13,911 nt of DNA from positions 1 to 13,911 of the forward strand of contig JAEZCL010000317.1 in NCBI GenBank assembly GCA_023433585.1, given 5' to 3'. Within the stretch, counting starts at the first letter, position 1. Each line of letters opens with the position of its first letter. The stretch comes from Pseudomonadota bacterium. Lineage in GTDB: Bacteria; Pseudomonadota; Alphaproteobacteria; Caulobacterales; Caulobacteraceae. The notes beneath the pieces are model-generated. The model had not been told where the DNA came from and made no database searches. It saw only the letters and a list, made by a program, of their open reading frames with translations. A program made the translations under genes and the position numbers. Shown in pieces: positions 6,895 through 13,574 of this stretch.

Positions 6895-7250
6895 GCCCTG
6901 CGGAATGACCGGTGGGGGACATGAGCCCCTGCCTGACCCCGCATTTCCGGCGGCCGGCGCCTTGACCCGAAAGGGTTTCACCGTGTCCGTCGGTGTTTTC
7001 CGCACGCCCTCTCGGGCGCCTTCAGAATGGACCTCGGCCGGGGGCTCAGACGCCTGCCTTCGTCATGCGCGGCGACGTGACGGAATCCCCGATGAGCGAG
7101 ACCGGCGAAATTTCAACCGGGTCCGAGGTTGGACTCCTGACGGACAGCAATGACGAGGAACGAAAATCTGCAATGAAATCAGTAAGCGTATGACTCCAAT
7201 TGCACTGTTTTTTCGCCCTGGAGTCTAAGTCGGGGCCTCATGCTCCCCAC
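6895..7250. other. 356-bp stretch without a convincing gene
   Basis: It lies between the oxygenase stop and the second repeat copy. Short frames exist on the plus strand, the best being a 33-codon frame from ATG 7092 to 7193 (acidic, beginning MSETGEISTGSEVG), with no good ribosome-binding site. The second half is visibly less GC-rich than the genes around it. A weak 7-bp inverted repeat, GACTCCA/TGGAGTC at 7192-7198 and 7219-7225, contains two GANTC sites. I see no tRNA, terminator with T-tract or recognisable gene remnant. Confidence 0.6.
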
Positions 7251-7394
7251 CCGTCATTCCCGGCCCTGTGCCGAGAATCCATAGCCACGAAGCGTTCCGG
7301 GTTCACCTTGCCCTGACCGAGCGTATGGATCGCCGGGACAGGCCCGGCGATGACGGAAGAATGTGAGTTTGTGCTAATAAAATCAGCAGCTTGT
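7251..7394. repeat. Palindromic intergenic repeat, copy 2
   Basis: Second copy of the element at 4629-4772, in the same orientation, with the same 106-bp palindromic core (CCGTCAT at 7251-7257, ATGACGG at 7350-7356) and the same 38-bp tail containing CTAATAA and ATCAGCAG. Most differences fall in the central part between the hairpins, as expected if structure is kept. It ends 28 bp beyond the pdeM stop. Confidence 0.85.
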
Positions 7395-7422
7395 CCGGAA
7401 TGGCGGCGAGGATTTGATCCGG

Positions 7423-8130
7423 TCAGTCCGGCCCCAGCAGGCCCCACCGCACCGGATGCGCCTTCCGGCCCAGCGCCACGGCCAGCGGCGGACGGGCGAA
7501 CAGGCCCGCGAACGCCGCGTCGCGCACGTTCAGCCCGCCCGCATAGGCGCCGAAGGCGGGCAGGATCAGGCGCTCGCCATCGGTGACGAAACAGCGGCGG
7601 CGCACGGAGCCCATGCGGCTTTTCACCCGCGCGCAGGGATGCAGGTGCCCCGCCGCCTCGCCCGGCGTCGGGCCGGGGCTGGGCTCATGGCGCAGGACCA
7701 GTTTCGACAGGCCGATCTCCACCGCCGTCTCGCCCGCCAGATCACCGGCGCCGTCGGGGTCGTGGTTGCCGGTGATCCACAACAGGGTGGTGCGCCGGGC
7801 CAGGCCCGCGATGCGCTCCCGGTCGTCCGGGGCGATGCGCGCGGTGGCCGAGCCGTCGTGCAGGGTGTCGCCCAGCAGCACCGTCACGCGCGGGGTGAGC
7901 GCCTCGATCTCGGCCTGAAGCCGGTCCAGCGTCTCGCGCGTGTCGTAGGGCGGCAACATCTGGCCCCGCGCCGCATAGGCCGAGCCTTTCTCCAGGTGCA
8001 GGTCCGCGACCACCAGGGCGTGCTCGTCCTGAAGCCACAGGGCGCCGGAGGAGCGCATGACCACCTCGGCGCCGTTCACCGCCATGGCCGCCGAGCCGCA
8101 CGGACGTTGCTGGACACGCCAGGCCGTCAC
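7423..8130 (-). CDS. pdeM: Ligase-associated DNA damage response endonuclease PdeM
   Basis: A 235-residue metallophosphoesterase. PdeM is a calcineurin-like nuclease/phosphoesterase of the ligase-Lhr helicase-exonuclease repair module. I chose GTG 8130 because it overlaps the helicase stop as GTGA, giving the usual coupled arrangement; the longer open frame back to 8346 is a shadow inside the helicase. Metal-site motifs appear in order: VVADLHLEKGSAYAARG (D43, H45), LLGDTLHDG (D88), ITGNHDPDG (N122, H123), LRHEP (H148) and GHLHP (H162, H164). The GHLHP plus LEKGS pattern is specific to this group among phosphoesterases. It is the last gene of the helicase operon and is followed by the palindromic repeat. 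Confidence 0.93.
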   Translation of the reverse strand: MTAWRVQQRPCGSAAMAVNGAEVVMRSSGALWLQDEHALVVADLHLEKGSAYAARGQMLPPYDTRETLDRLQAEIEALTPRVTVLLGDTLHDGSATARIAPDDRERIAGLARRTTLLWITGNHDPDGAGDLAGETAVEIGLSKLVLRHEPSPGPTPGEAAGHLHPCARVKSRMGSVRRRCFVTDGERLILPAFGAYAGGLNVRDAAFAGLFARPPLAVALGRKAHPVRWGLLGPD

Positions 8131-10550
8131 GCCATGGCCTCCTCGATCAGGGCGGCGCTCTCCAGCATCATCTCGGCGGCCGAGGTTCCCGGCGCCCGCT
8201 CGCGCCCGATCTCCATCAGGGCCGGGACGGCGAAGGGCGAAACCCGGTCCAGCTTCTGAACCCGGATGCGGCCCCGGATGCGGGCCAGAAGGTCGCCCAG
8301 CCGCGCCACGTCCAGCAGGCCCCGCGCCGCGTCCGCCCGCGCGCATTGCAACAACAGATGGTCCGGGTCGTGGCGGCGCAGGGTGTCGTAGATCAGGTCC
8401 GCCGAGAACGTCACCTGGCGCGTGTTCTTCTCATGGCCCGGCATGCGCCGCTCGATCAGCCCGGCGATCAGGGCCGCGTCCTTGAAGGTGCGCTTCATCA
8501 TGAAGCTCTCGTCCAGCCAGCTTTCCAGATCGTCGCCCAGCATGTCCTCTTCGAACAAGGCGTCGAAATCCAGGCCGTCCATCGGCTTCACTGACCAGAT
8601 GGCCAGCAGATAGTCGTTGGCCACGAATCCGATGGGGCCGGCGCCCAATCGGTCCAGCCGCCGGGTCAGAAGCATGGCCAGGGTGGTGTGGGCGATGCGC
8701 CCCTCGAACGGATAGGCGACCATGAACCAGCGGTTTCCCCGCCCGAAGGTCTCGATCAGCAGGTCGTCCAGCCCCGGCAGGCTGGAATGGTCCCGCTGGG
8801 CCTCAAGCCATTCCTGCACGTCGCCGGGCAGGGCGGACCAGGCGGACGGATCGCTCATCATCCGCCGTACGCGCCGGGCGAGAAAGGTGGACAGGGGGAA
8901 CTTGGACATGCCCCAGCTCGGAACCTTCGGTTCCCTGTCCGCCGCGCGCGTGACGATGGCGTCGGTCCCCTCGATGCCCTGAAAGCGCCAGACCTCGCCG
9001 CCGAACACGAAGGTGTCCCCCGGCGTCATCTGCTCGAAGAACCATTCCTCGGCCTCGCCGATCTTCTTGCCTGAGCCCCGACGGCCGGGCAGGCGCAGGC
9101 TGAGGGTCTGGGCCGTGACGATGGCGCCCACGTTCATGCGGTGGCGGCGGGCGGCCTCCTCGTTGCGAACCCGCCACAGCCCGTCCCGGCCCCGCACGAT
9201 GCGGCGGTAACGGTCATAGGATTTCAGGGCGTAGCCGCCGGTGGAGACGAAATCCACCACCCGCTCCCAGTCCTCCCAGCTCAGGTCCGCATAGGGCGCG
9301 ACCCGGCGAACCTCGTCATAGAGCGCCTGCATGTCGAAGGGCTCGGAACAGGCGCAGCCCATGACGTGCTGGGCCAGCACGTCCAGTGCGCCGGTGCGTA
9401 GGGGCTCGCCGTCCAGGGCGTTCTCGGCCACCGCCTCCACCGCCGCCTGGCACTCCAGCATCTCGAAGCGGCTGGCGGGCACCAGGATGGCCCGCGACGG
9501 CTCGTCCAGCCGATGGTTGGCCCGGCCGATGCGCTGGACCAGGCGGGACGATCCTTTGGGCGCCGCCAGCTGGATCACCAGGTCCACCGCGCCCCAGTCG
9601 ATGCCCAGGTCGAGCGTCGAGGTGCAGACCACGGCCCGCAGTTCGCCGCGCGCCATCTTGGCCTCGACCCGGCGGCGCTGTTCGGCCGACAGGCTGCCGT
9701 GGTGAAGCGCGATGGCCAGGCCGTCCTCGTTCAACCGCCACAGCTCCTGAAAAGCGAACTCGGCCTGCCAGCGGGTGTTGACGAAGATCAGGGTCGTTCT
9801 GGCCGTCTTGATGGTCTCATAGACCTCGTCCATGGCGTGCTGGGCCGTGTGCCCCGCCCACGGCACCCGGTTGTCCGACAGCAGCACCTCCAGCACCGGC
9901 GGGGCGCCGGGCCGCCCGAACACCATGTCCTCGCCCCGATCCGACAGCCAGCGGCGCACACGCGCCGGCTCGTCCACCGTGGCCGACAGCCCGACGAACC
10001 GGGCATGGGGTGCGAATTCTCTGAGCCTCGCCATGCCAAGGGACAACAGATCGCCGCGCTTGGAGCCGTGGATGGCGTGGATCTCGTCGACGACCACGCA
10101 GCGCAGGTCCTCGAAATAGCCCCGCGCCCCTTCCCAGGCGCAGAACAGGGCCAACTGTTCCGGCGTGGTCAGCAGGATGTCGGGCGGCGTGACCCGCTGG
10201 CGCTGTTTCCTCGCCTGGCCGGTGTCGCCGGTGCGGGATTCCACCGTGATCGTCAGGTCCATCTCGCGCACGGGCGCCATCAGGTTGCGCTCCACGTCCA
10301 CCGCCAGGGCCTTCAGCGGCGAGATGTAGAGGGTGTGGATTCCCTTGGGTCCGTTCCTCGGCCCCTGTTCGGACAGCTCGATCAGGCTGGGCAGGAACCC
10401 GGCCAGGGTCTTGCCCCCGCCCGTGGGCGCGATCAGCAGCACGTCGGCGTTTTCGTGGCCCTTTTCGACCATCGCCAGCTGATGATCGCGCGCGCTCCAG
10501 CCCCGCCCGGCGAACCAGGCGGCGAAGCGGAGGGGCAATATCCCGCTCAT
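8127..10550 (-). CDS. Ligase-associated DNA damage response DEXH-box helicase (Lhr-type)
   Basis: An 807-residue SF2 helicase, probably a 3'-5' translocase acting in DNA repair. ATG 10550 (MSGILPLRFAAWF) fits the family start; the frame remains open to 10601 through a hairpin repeat. Motifs: APTGGGKTLAG at 41-51 (Walker A), SPLKALAVD (Ia), TTPEQL (Ic), VVVDEIHAIHGSKRG with DEIH at 155-158 (II), GLSATV at 188-193 (III), FVNTRWQAE and HHGSLSAEQRR (IV), STLDLGIDWGAVDLV (V), and QRIGRANHR at 339-347 (VI). A winged-helix region and the Lhr-core C-terminal domain follow. The length suits the short Lhr group found with PdeM. The ATP-dependent ligase and exonuclease that usually complete this set are not adjacent. 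Its ribosome-binding site is part of a 9-bp hairpin, suggesting structured control of translation. Confidence 0.95.
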   Translation of the reverse strand: MSGILPLRFAAWFAGRGWSARDHQLAMVEKGHENADVLLIAPTGGGKTLAGFLPSLIELSEQGPRNGPKGIHTLYISPLKALAVDVERNLMAPVREMDLTITVESRTGDTGQARKQRQRVTPPDILLTTPEQLALFCAWEGARGYFEDLRCVVVDEIHAIHGSKRGDLLSLGMARLREFAPHARFVGLSATVDEPARVRRWLSDRGEDMVFGRPGAPPVLEVLLSDNRVPWAGHTAQHAMDEVYETIKTARTTLIFVNTRWQAEFAFQELWRLNEDGLAIALHHGSLSAEQRRRVEAKMARGELRAVVCTSTLDLGIDWGAVDLVIQLAAPKGSSRLVQRIGRANHRLDEPSRAILVPASRFEMLECQAAVEAVAENALDGEPLRTGALDVLAQHVMGCACSEPFDMQALYDEVRRVAPYADLSWEDWERVVDFVSTGGYALKSYDRYRRIVRGRDGLWRVRNEEAARRHRMNVGAIVTAQTLSLRLPGRRGSGKKIGEAEEWFFEQMTPGDTFVFGGEVWRFQGIEGTDAIVTRAADREPKVPSWGMSKFPLSTFLARRVRRMMSDPSAWSALPGDVQEWLEAQRDHSSLPGLDDLLIETFGRGNRWFMVAYPFEGRIAHTTLAMLLTRRLDRLGAGPIGFVANDYLLAIWSVKPMDGLDFDALFEEDMLGDDLESWLDESFMMKRTFKDAALIAGLIERRMPGHEKNTRQVTFSADLIYDTLRRHDPDHLLLQCARADAARGLLDVARLGDLLARIRGRIRVQKLDRVSPFAVPALMEIGRERAPGTSAAEMMLESAALIEEAMA

Positions 10551-10555
10551 GCCGT

Positions 10556-10576
10556 CCCTCTCCCGTTGGGAGAGGG
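10556..10576 (-). promoter_or_regulatory. Hairpin that buries the helicase Shine-Dalgarno
   Basis: CCCTCTCCC and GGGAGAGGG form a perfect 9-bp stem with a 3-nt loop. In the helicase mRNA the GGGAGAGGG arm is the only plausible ribosome-binding site, ending 5 nt before the AUG, so folding would block it. Confidence 0.55.
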
Positions 10577-10734
10577 CTGCGCGCAGCGGCTTGCGCAGCA
10601 AGGCGCTCCTTCGCGCGCAGGGTGAGGGGTTACGGTGCGAACCGGGGTGGAGCCTGACCCCTCATCCCCCGCGCAAGAACCGTCGCGCTGACGCGCTCCG
10701 GTGCGCGGGTCCCCCTTCTCCCGACGGGAGAAGG
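10556..10734. repeat. Composite hairpin repeat in the WYL-helicase spacer
   Basis: Two similar hairpins bound the element: CCCTCTCCC-GTT-GGGAGAGGG at 10556-10576 and CCTTCTCCC-GAC-GGGAGAAGG at 10714-10734. Between them GGTGAGGGGT and ACCCCTCATCC form a third, nearly perfect inverted pair. This resembles the dispersed CCCTCTCCC-type intergenic repeats common in GC-rich proteobacteria. A single copy is present in this window. Confidence 0.7.
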
Positions 10735-10800
10735 AAGCGGTGAGAGCGGGAGTTCGCATGAGCCGTTAGATACATCCGTTCCCGTTCCGTTTCACCTGCC

Positions 10801-11784
10801 TTATGCACCGCCGTGCGCCCGCACGGCCGCCGCCAGCTCCTCGGCCATCACCGCCTTCAACCGCTCCGGCGCCACGATGCGCACCTGGTCGCGCCAGGTG
10901 AACAGGTGCCAGGCCAGTTCGCGCATGCCGCTGGCGGTGAAGCGGACGATGACCGAGCCGTCGGGCTGGTCCTCGAAGGTCTGGGTGGGGTGCCAGCGCC
11001 AGCCGCGCGCCTCGTCCGCGCCGTCGGGCGTCACGTGCAGCACCACGTCCTGAACGTCGTCCTGATAGATGCCGAAGGACCGGTTGGCGAAGGCGGCCAG
11101 ATCAAAGCCCTCGGGCGGCCGCGCGGTCTGGTCCAGCGCCTCCACCGCGCTCATGCGGTCCAGGCGGAAGGTCTGGATCTTCTGCGTGGTCAGGTCCGCC
11201 GCCACCAGATAGTTGGCCCGCCCGAACATCAGGCCGCAGGGGGCGACCGCGCGGCGGCGCGCCTCGGCGCCGGGGCGGCTGTAGATGAAGCCCAGGGCCT
11301 GTTCCGCCAGGATCGCGCGGCGGATGGCCGCCAGCATGGCCTCATCGGCGGTGGGGCGCGGCCCGGCCTGCACGGCGATGGTCTCGGCCCGCACCAGGGC
11401 CTCAAGGTCGGGGGCCAGGCGGGTCAGGGTGGACGAACGCACGGCCGACTTGATCTTGCGCTCCAGGCTTTCCAGGGCGGCGGCGCGCACCGGCTCGCCC
11501 GCGCGGCGCAGGGCCAGGGCGGCCTTCGACAGCTCCACCAGTTCGGTGGTGTCCGGCGCCTGCTCGAAACCGGACAGGCCGCCCCGGATGCGCCAGCGCT
11601 TGGTGGGCGGATCGGAAATCTCCTCGGTCCCGGGAAACAGCATCAGCACCGCGTCGCGCAGGCGCTCGGCGGTGCGGCGGCCCACCTCCAGGTCGCGGGC
11701 CATCTCGTCCAGCGTCAGCCCCTCTGCGCTGCCGGCCATGCGGCGGGCCAGGTCGATGACGACGGCGGCCTTGTCGTGTCTCAT
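10801..11784 (-). CDS. WYL-domain transcriptional regulator (HTH-WYL-WCX)
   Basis: A 327-residue protein. ATG 11784 gives MRHDKAAVVIDLARRMAGS, the usual N-terminus of this group; the open frame extends 18 codons upstream without a better start. A winged-helix DNA-binding domain covers about residues 1-70 (GLTLDEMARDLEVGRRTAERL is the helix-turn-helix). The WYL domain lies at about 145-215, with PCGLMFGRANYLVAADL and FRLDRM; here the W of the name-giving triplet is N (NYL at 191-193). The WCX extension follows to the end. WYL proteins bind nucleic acid or nucleotide ligands and often control DNA-damage or defence genes. It lies 250 nt before the Lhr helicase on the same strand, so it may regulate or share a transcript with it; this is inference. 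Confidence 0.93.
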   Translation of the reverse strand: MRHDKAAVVIDLARRMAGSAEGLTLDEMARDLEVGRRTAERLRDAVLMLFPGTEEISDPPTKRWRIRGGLSGFEQAPDTTELVELSKAALALRRAGEPVRAAALESLERKIKSAVRSSTLTRLAPDLEALVRAETIAVQAGPRPTADEAMLAAIRRAILAEQALGFIYSRPGAEARRRAVAPCGLMFGRANYLVAADLTTQKIQTFRLDRMSAVEALDQTARPPEGFDLAAFANRSFGIYQDDVQDVVLHVTPDGADEARGWRWHPTQTFEDQPDGSVIVRFTASGMRELAWHLFTWRDQVRIVAPERLKAVMAEELAAAVRAHGGA

Positions 11785-11822
11785 GTCATATGCGTCCGAT
11801 TTTGGCGTAATCCTGTCATACG
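11784..11822. promoter_or_regulatory. Direct repeat TGTCATA(T/C)G in a divergent promoter
   Basis: TGTCATATG at 11784-11792 and TGTCATACG at 11814-11822 lie exactly 30 bp apart, about three helical turns, between the divergent WYL and 11871 genes. The first copy touches the WYL start codon. This is a possible autoregulatory operator, but short repeats may be chance. Confidence 0.3.
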
Positions 11823-11870
11823 GTGTTCTCATCGGCAAGACGCCGCACAGATTTCCGAAGGACCATCGCC

Positions 11871-12122
11871 ATGGCCAGCCAGATCGCCGCCCGCTACGCC
11901 CCCGCCCGCGCCGTCAACGACTCCCGCTACCTGATCGTGCCCTGCGAGGCCGAGGGCCATGAGGATCTGGCGATCATCTGGGACCGGCTGGAGGAGCAGG
12001 TGGTGGACGTGATCGACGCCGCCGCCGGCCGCTATACGGACGAGGACGCCCTGTGGGACGAGTTCAAGGCCGAGGCCTTCCGCCCGGCGCAGCCTTCGCG
12101 TCGGTGGCGCGCGGCGGCCTGA
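11871..12122 (+). CDS. 83-aa conserved-looking hypothetical protein
   Basis: ATG 11871 is chosen because GAAGGA lies 8 nt upstream. The protein begins MASQIAARYAPARAVNDSRY and has an acidic, helix-prone middle (GHEDLAIIWDRLEEQVVDVI) followed by a tail rich in Arg and Ala. It has no signal peptide or membrane segment, so it is probably cytosolic. It is divergent from the WYL gene, with only 86 nt between the two start codons, so both could answer to one operator. It reads toward the tRNA gene. I do not recognise a family and give no function. Confidence 0.7.
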   Translation: MASQIAARYAPARAVNDSRYLIVPCEAEGHEDLAIIWDRLEEQVVDVIDAAAGRYTDEDALWDEFKAEAFRPAQPSRRWRAAA

Positions 12123-12148
12123 TTTCCGCCTGCGGCCCGCGACGGTCT

Positions 12149-12177
12149 TGAACCGCAAACGCGGGGCCTATATAGGC
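12149..12177 (+). promoter_or_regulatory. Promoter of tRNA-Met
   Basis: TTGAAC at 12149-12154 and TATAGG at 12172-12177 are separated by 17 bp, a good sigma-70-type arrangement, with the tRNA starting about 40 bp further on. The -10 lies within the perfect 16-bp palindrome GGGCCTATATAGGCCC (12165-12180). Confidence 0.6.
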
Positions 12178-12218
12178 CCGTCTCTCTCGACCACGCGCCG
12201 TTTCGCGGCGTCTCCGGC

Positions 12219-12295
12219 GGCTGGGTAGCTCAGGTGGTTAGAGCGATGGATTCATAACCCATAGGTCGGCGGTTCGATCCCGCCCCCAGCCACCA
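12219..12295 (+). tRNA. tRNA-Met (anticodon CAT)
   Basis: A full cloverleaf: acceptor GGCTGGG/CCCAGCC, D-arm GCTC..GAGC, anticodon loop TTCATAA with CAT at 12253-12255, T-arm GGCGG-TTCGATC-CCGCC, discriminator A, and an encoded CCA at 12293-12295. The paired 1-72 position and GGCT acceptor resemble elongator tRNA-Met and exclude the initiator. A lysidine-modified tRNA-Ile2 also has CAT in the gene and cannot be fully excluded by eye. The base of the anticodon loop has an A-C mismatch (positions 31-39). Confidence 0.93.
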
Positions 12296-12409
12296 TCGCG
12301 CACCCCCATTATCGGGCGCGCCGGTCTCCGGACATTAAATCCTCTTCATGCGCATCCGGGGCGCGGCCTGCACGCCTCCTTTCTCGATACACCGAAGGAA
12401 GGAAACGCC

Positions 12410-13510
12410 ATGCGCCTCGCCGCCGCCCTCGCCATGAGTCTCGTCACCCTGGGTCTCGCCGTCGCGCCCGCCCTGGCCCAGGCGCCGGGATCCTTTGATC
12501 CGCGCGATTATCGGGAGCGCCTGCATGGCGAGCCGACCCAGGTGCTGGTGATCGGCACGCCGCACCTGTCCGGCGCGCCGGACGATTTCGACCCGGCGGT
12601 GCTCGAACCCCTGCTCGAGCGGCTGGCGGCGTTCAGGCCCGACGTCATCGCCATCGAGAATCTGTCGGGCGAGAGCGTCCATGCGCTGAAGACCTATGAG
12701 GCGGTCTATCCGGAAAGCGCGGACTGGTTCGGCGGCCGGTTCCTGCGCATGGCCGCCGTGGCGGAGGCCGAGACCGGCCTGGACATGCCCGCTGCCGAGG
12801 CCGAGGCGCGGCGCCTGCTGGCCGAATGGCCGGAATATCCGACGCCCGCCCAGCGCCGCCGCCTGGCGGCCGTGTTCACCGCCTCGGGCGACCCGACCTC
12901 GGGCCTGGTGCAGTGGTGGCGGCTGGACCCGGCCGAGCGGCGGGCCGGGGATGGGGTGTCCGACGAGCTGGCGGCCCTGTTCACCGAATACGACACGCGC
13001 CGCAACGAAAGCCACATGATCGCCGCGCGACTGGCGGCGCGGCTGGGGCTGGAGCGCATCCATCCCACCGACGACCACCACGGCGACGACATCATGGGCC
13101 CGGTGATCGACGACATGCGGGCCTTCATGGAGCGGGAGGACTTCGCCGCCCGGATCGCCGCGCCGGAATTCCAGCGCCTGGCCCAGGCCTCGCAGCGCCT
13201 GGCCACGCCGGAGCAGGCGCTGGAGACCTATCGCTTCCTGAACAGTCCCGAAGCCGGCGTCACCGATGCGCTGGGCCAGTGGATCGGCATGATCGACCGC
13301 GCCAGCCCCAACCAGGTAGGCCGGGTGCGCGTGGCGGAGTGGGAGACGCGCAACCTGCGCCAGGTCGCCCATATCCGCGAGGCGGCCGCCCATGTTCCGG
13401 GCGGGCGAGTGCTGGTGATCGTCGGCGCCGCGCACAAGCCCTGGTTTGACGCCTATCTGGGCATGATGATCGACATGACGGTGGCGGACGCGGCCGAGGT
13501 GCTGCGCTGA
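12410..13510 (+). CDS. Exported DUF5694-like protein of the TraB/ChaN/EreA-type fold
   Basis: A 366-residue protein with the strong ribosome-binding site GAAGGAAGGA before ATG 12410. A signal peptide covers residues 1-23 (AMSLVTLGLAVAPALA, cleavage before Q24), so it is periplasmic or secreted. Conserved points resemble the Tiki/TraB/erythromycin-esterase-like superfamily: VLVIGTPHLSG (H52), RPDVIAIENLSGE (E83), YDTRRNESHM (R198, N199, H202), HPTDDHHGDD (219-227) and VLVIVGAAHKPWFDAYL (H342). These suggest a metal-dependent hydrolase. The substrate is unknown. I recall the DUF5694 label for proteins with the GTPHL plus GAAHKPWFD pattern. It is a single gene after the tRNA, with a small lipoprotein gene 64 nt downstream. 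Confidence 0.82.
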   Translation: MRLAAALAMSLVTLGLAVAPALAQAPGSFDPRDYRERLHGEPTQVLVIGTPHLSGAPDDFDPAVLEPLLERLAAFRPDVIAIENLSGESVHALKTYEAVYPESADWFGGRFLRMAAVAEAETGLDMPAAEAEARRLLAEWPEYPTPAQRRRLAAVFTASGDPTSGLVQWWRLDPAERRAGDGVSDELAALFTEYDTRRNESHMIAARLAARLGLERIHPTDDHHGDDIMGPVIDDMRAFMEREDFAARIAAPEFQRLAQASQRLATPEQALETYRFLNSPEAGVTDALGQWIGMIDRASPNQVGRVRVAEWETRNLRQVAHIREAAAHVPGGRVLVIVGAAHKPWFDAYLGMMIDMTVADAAEVLR

Positions 13511-13574
13511 AGCGGGCAACCGTCGTTCGGTCCGGGCGTTTTCCTCCTCGACTCAATCCAAGGAGGGCTCGTTC

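Noticed and set aside
7192..7225. GACTCCA/TGGAGTC inverted repeat as a terminator
   Set aside because: Only 7 bp with a 20-nt loop, and the T-run lies inside the loop rather than after the stem.
8131..8346. An N-terminal extension of PdeM
   Set aside because: It would lie entirely within the helicase gene and is Gly/Arg/Pro-rich; the GTGA overlap at 8127-8130 gives a better start.
9513..10625. A 370-codon frame on the plus strand
   Set aside because: It is antisense to the Lhr helicase motif region. The helicase frame is clearly real.
12335..13519. A 394-codon frame on the minus strand
   Set aside because: It is antisense to the DUF5694-like gene, which has a signal peptide and a strong ribosome-binding site.
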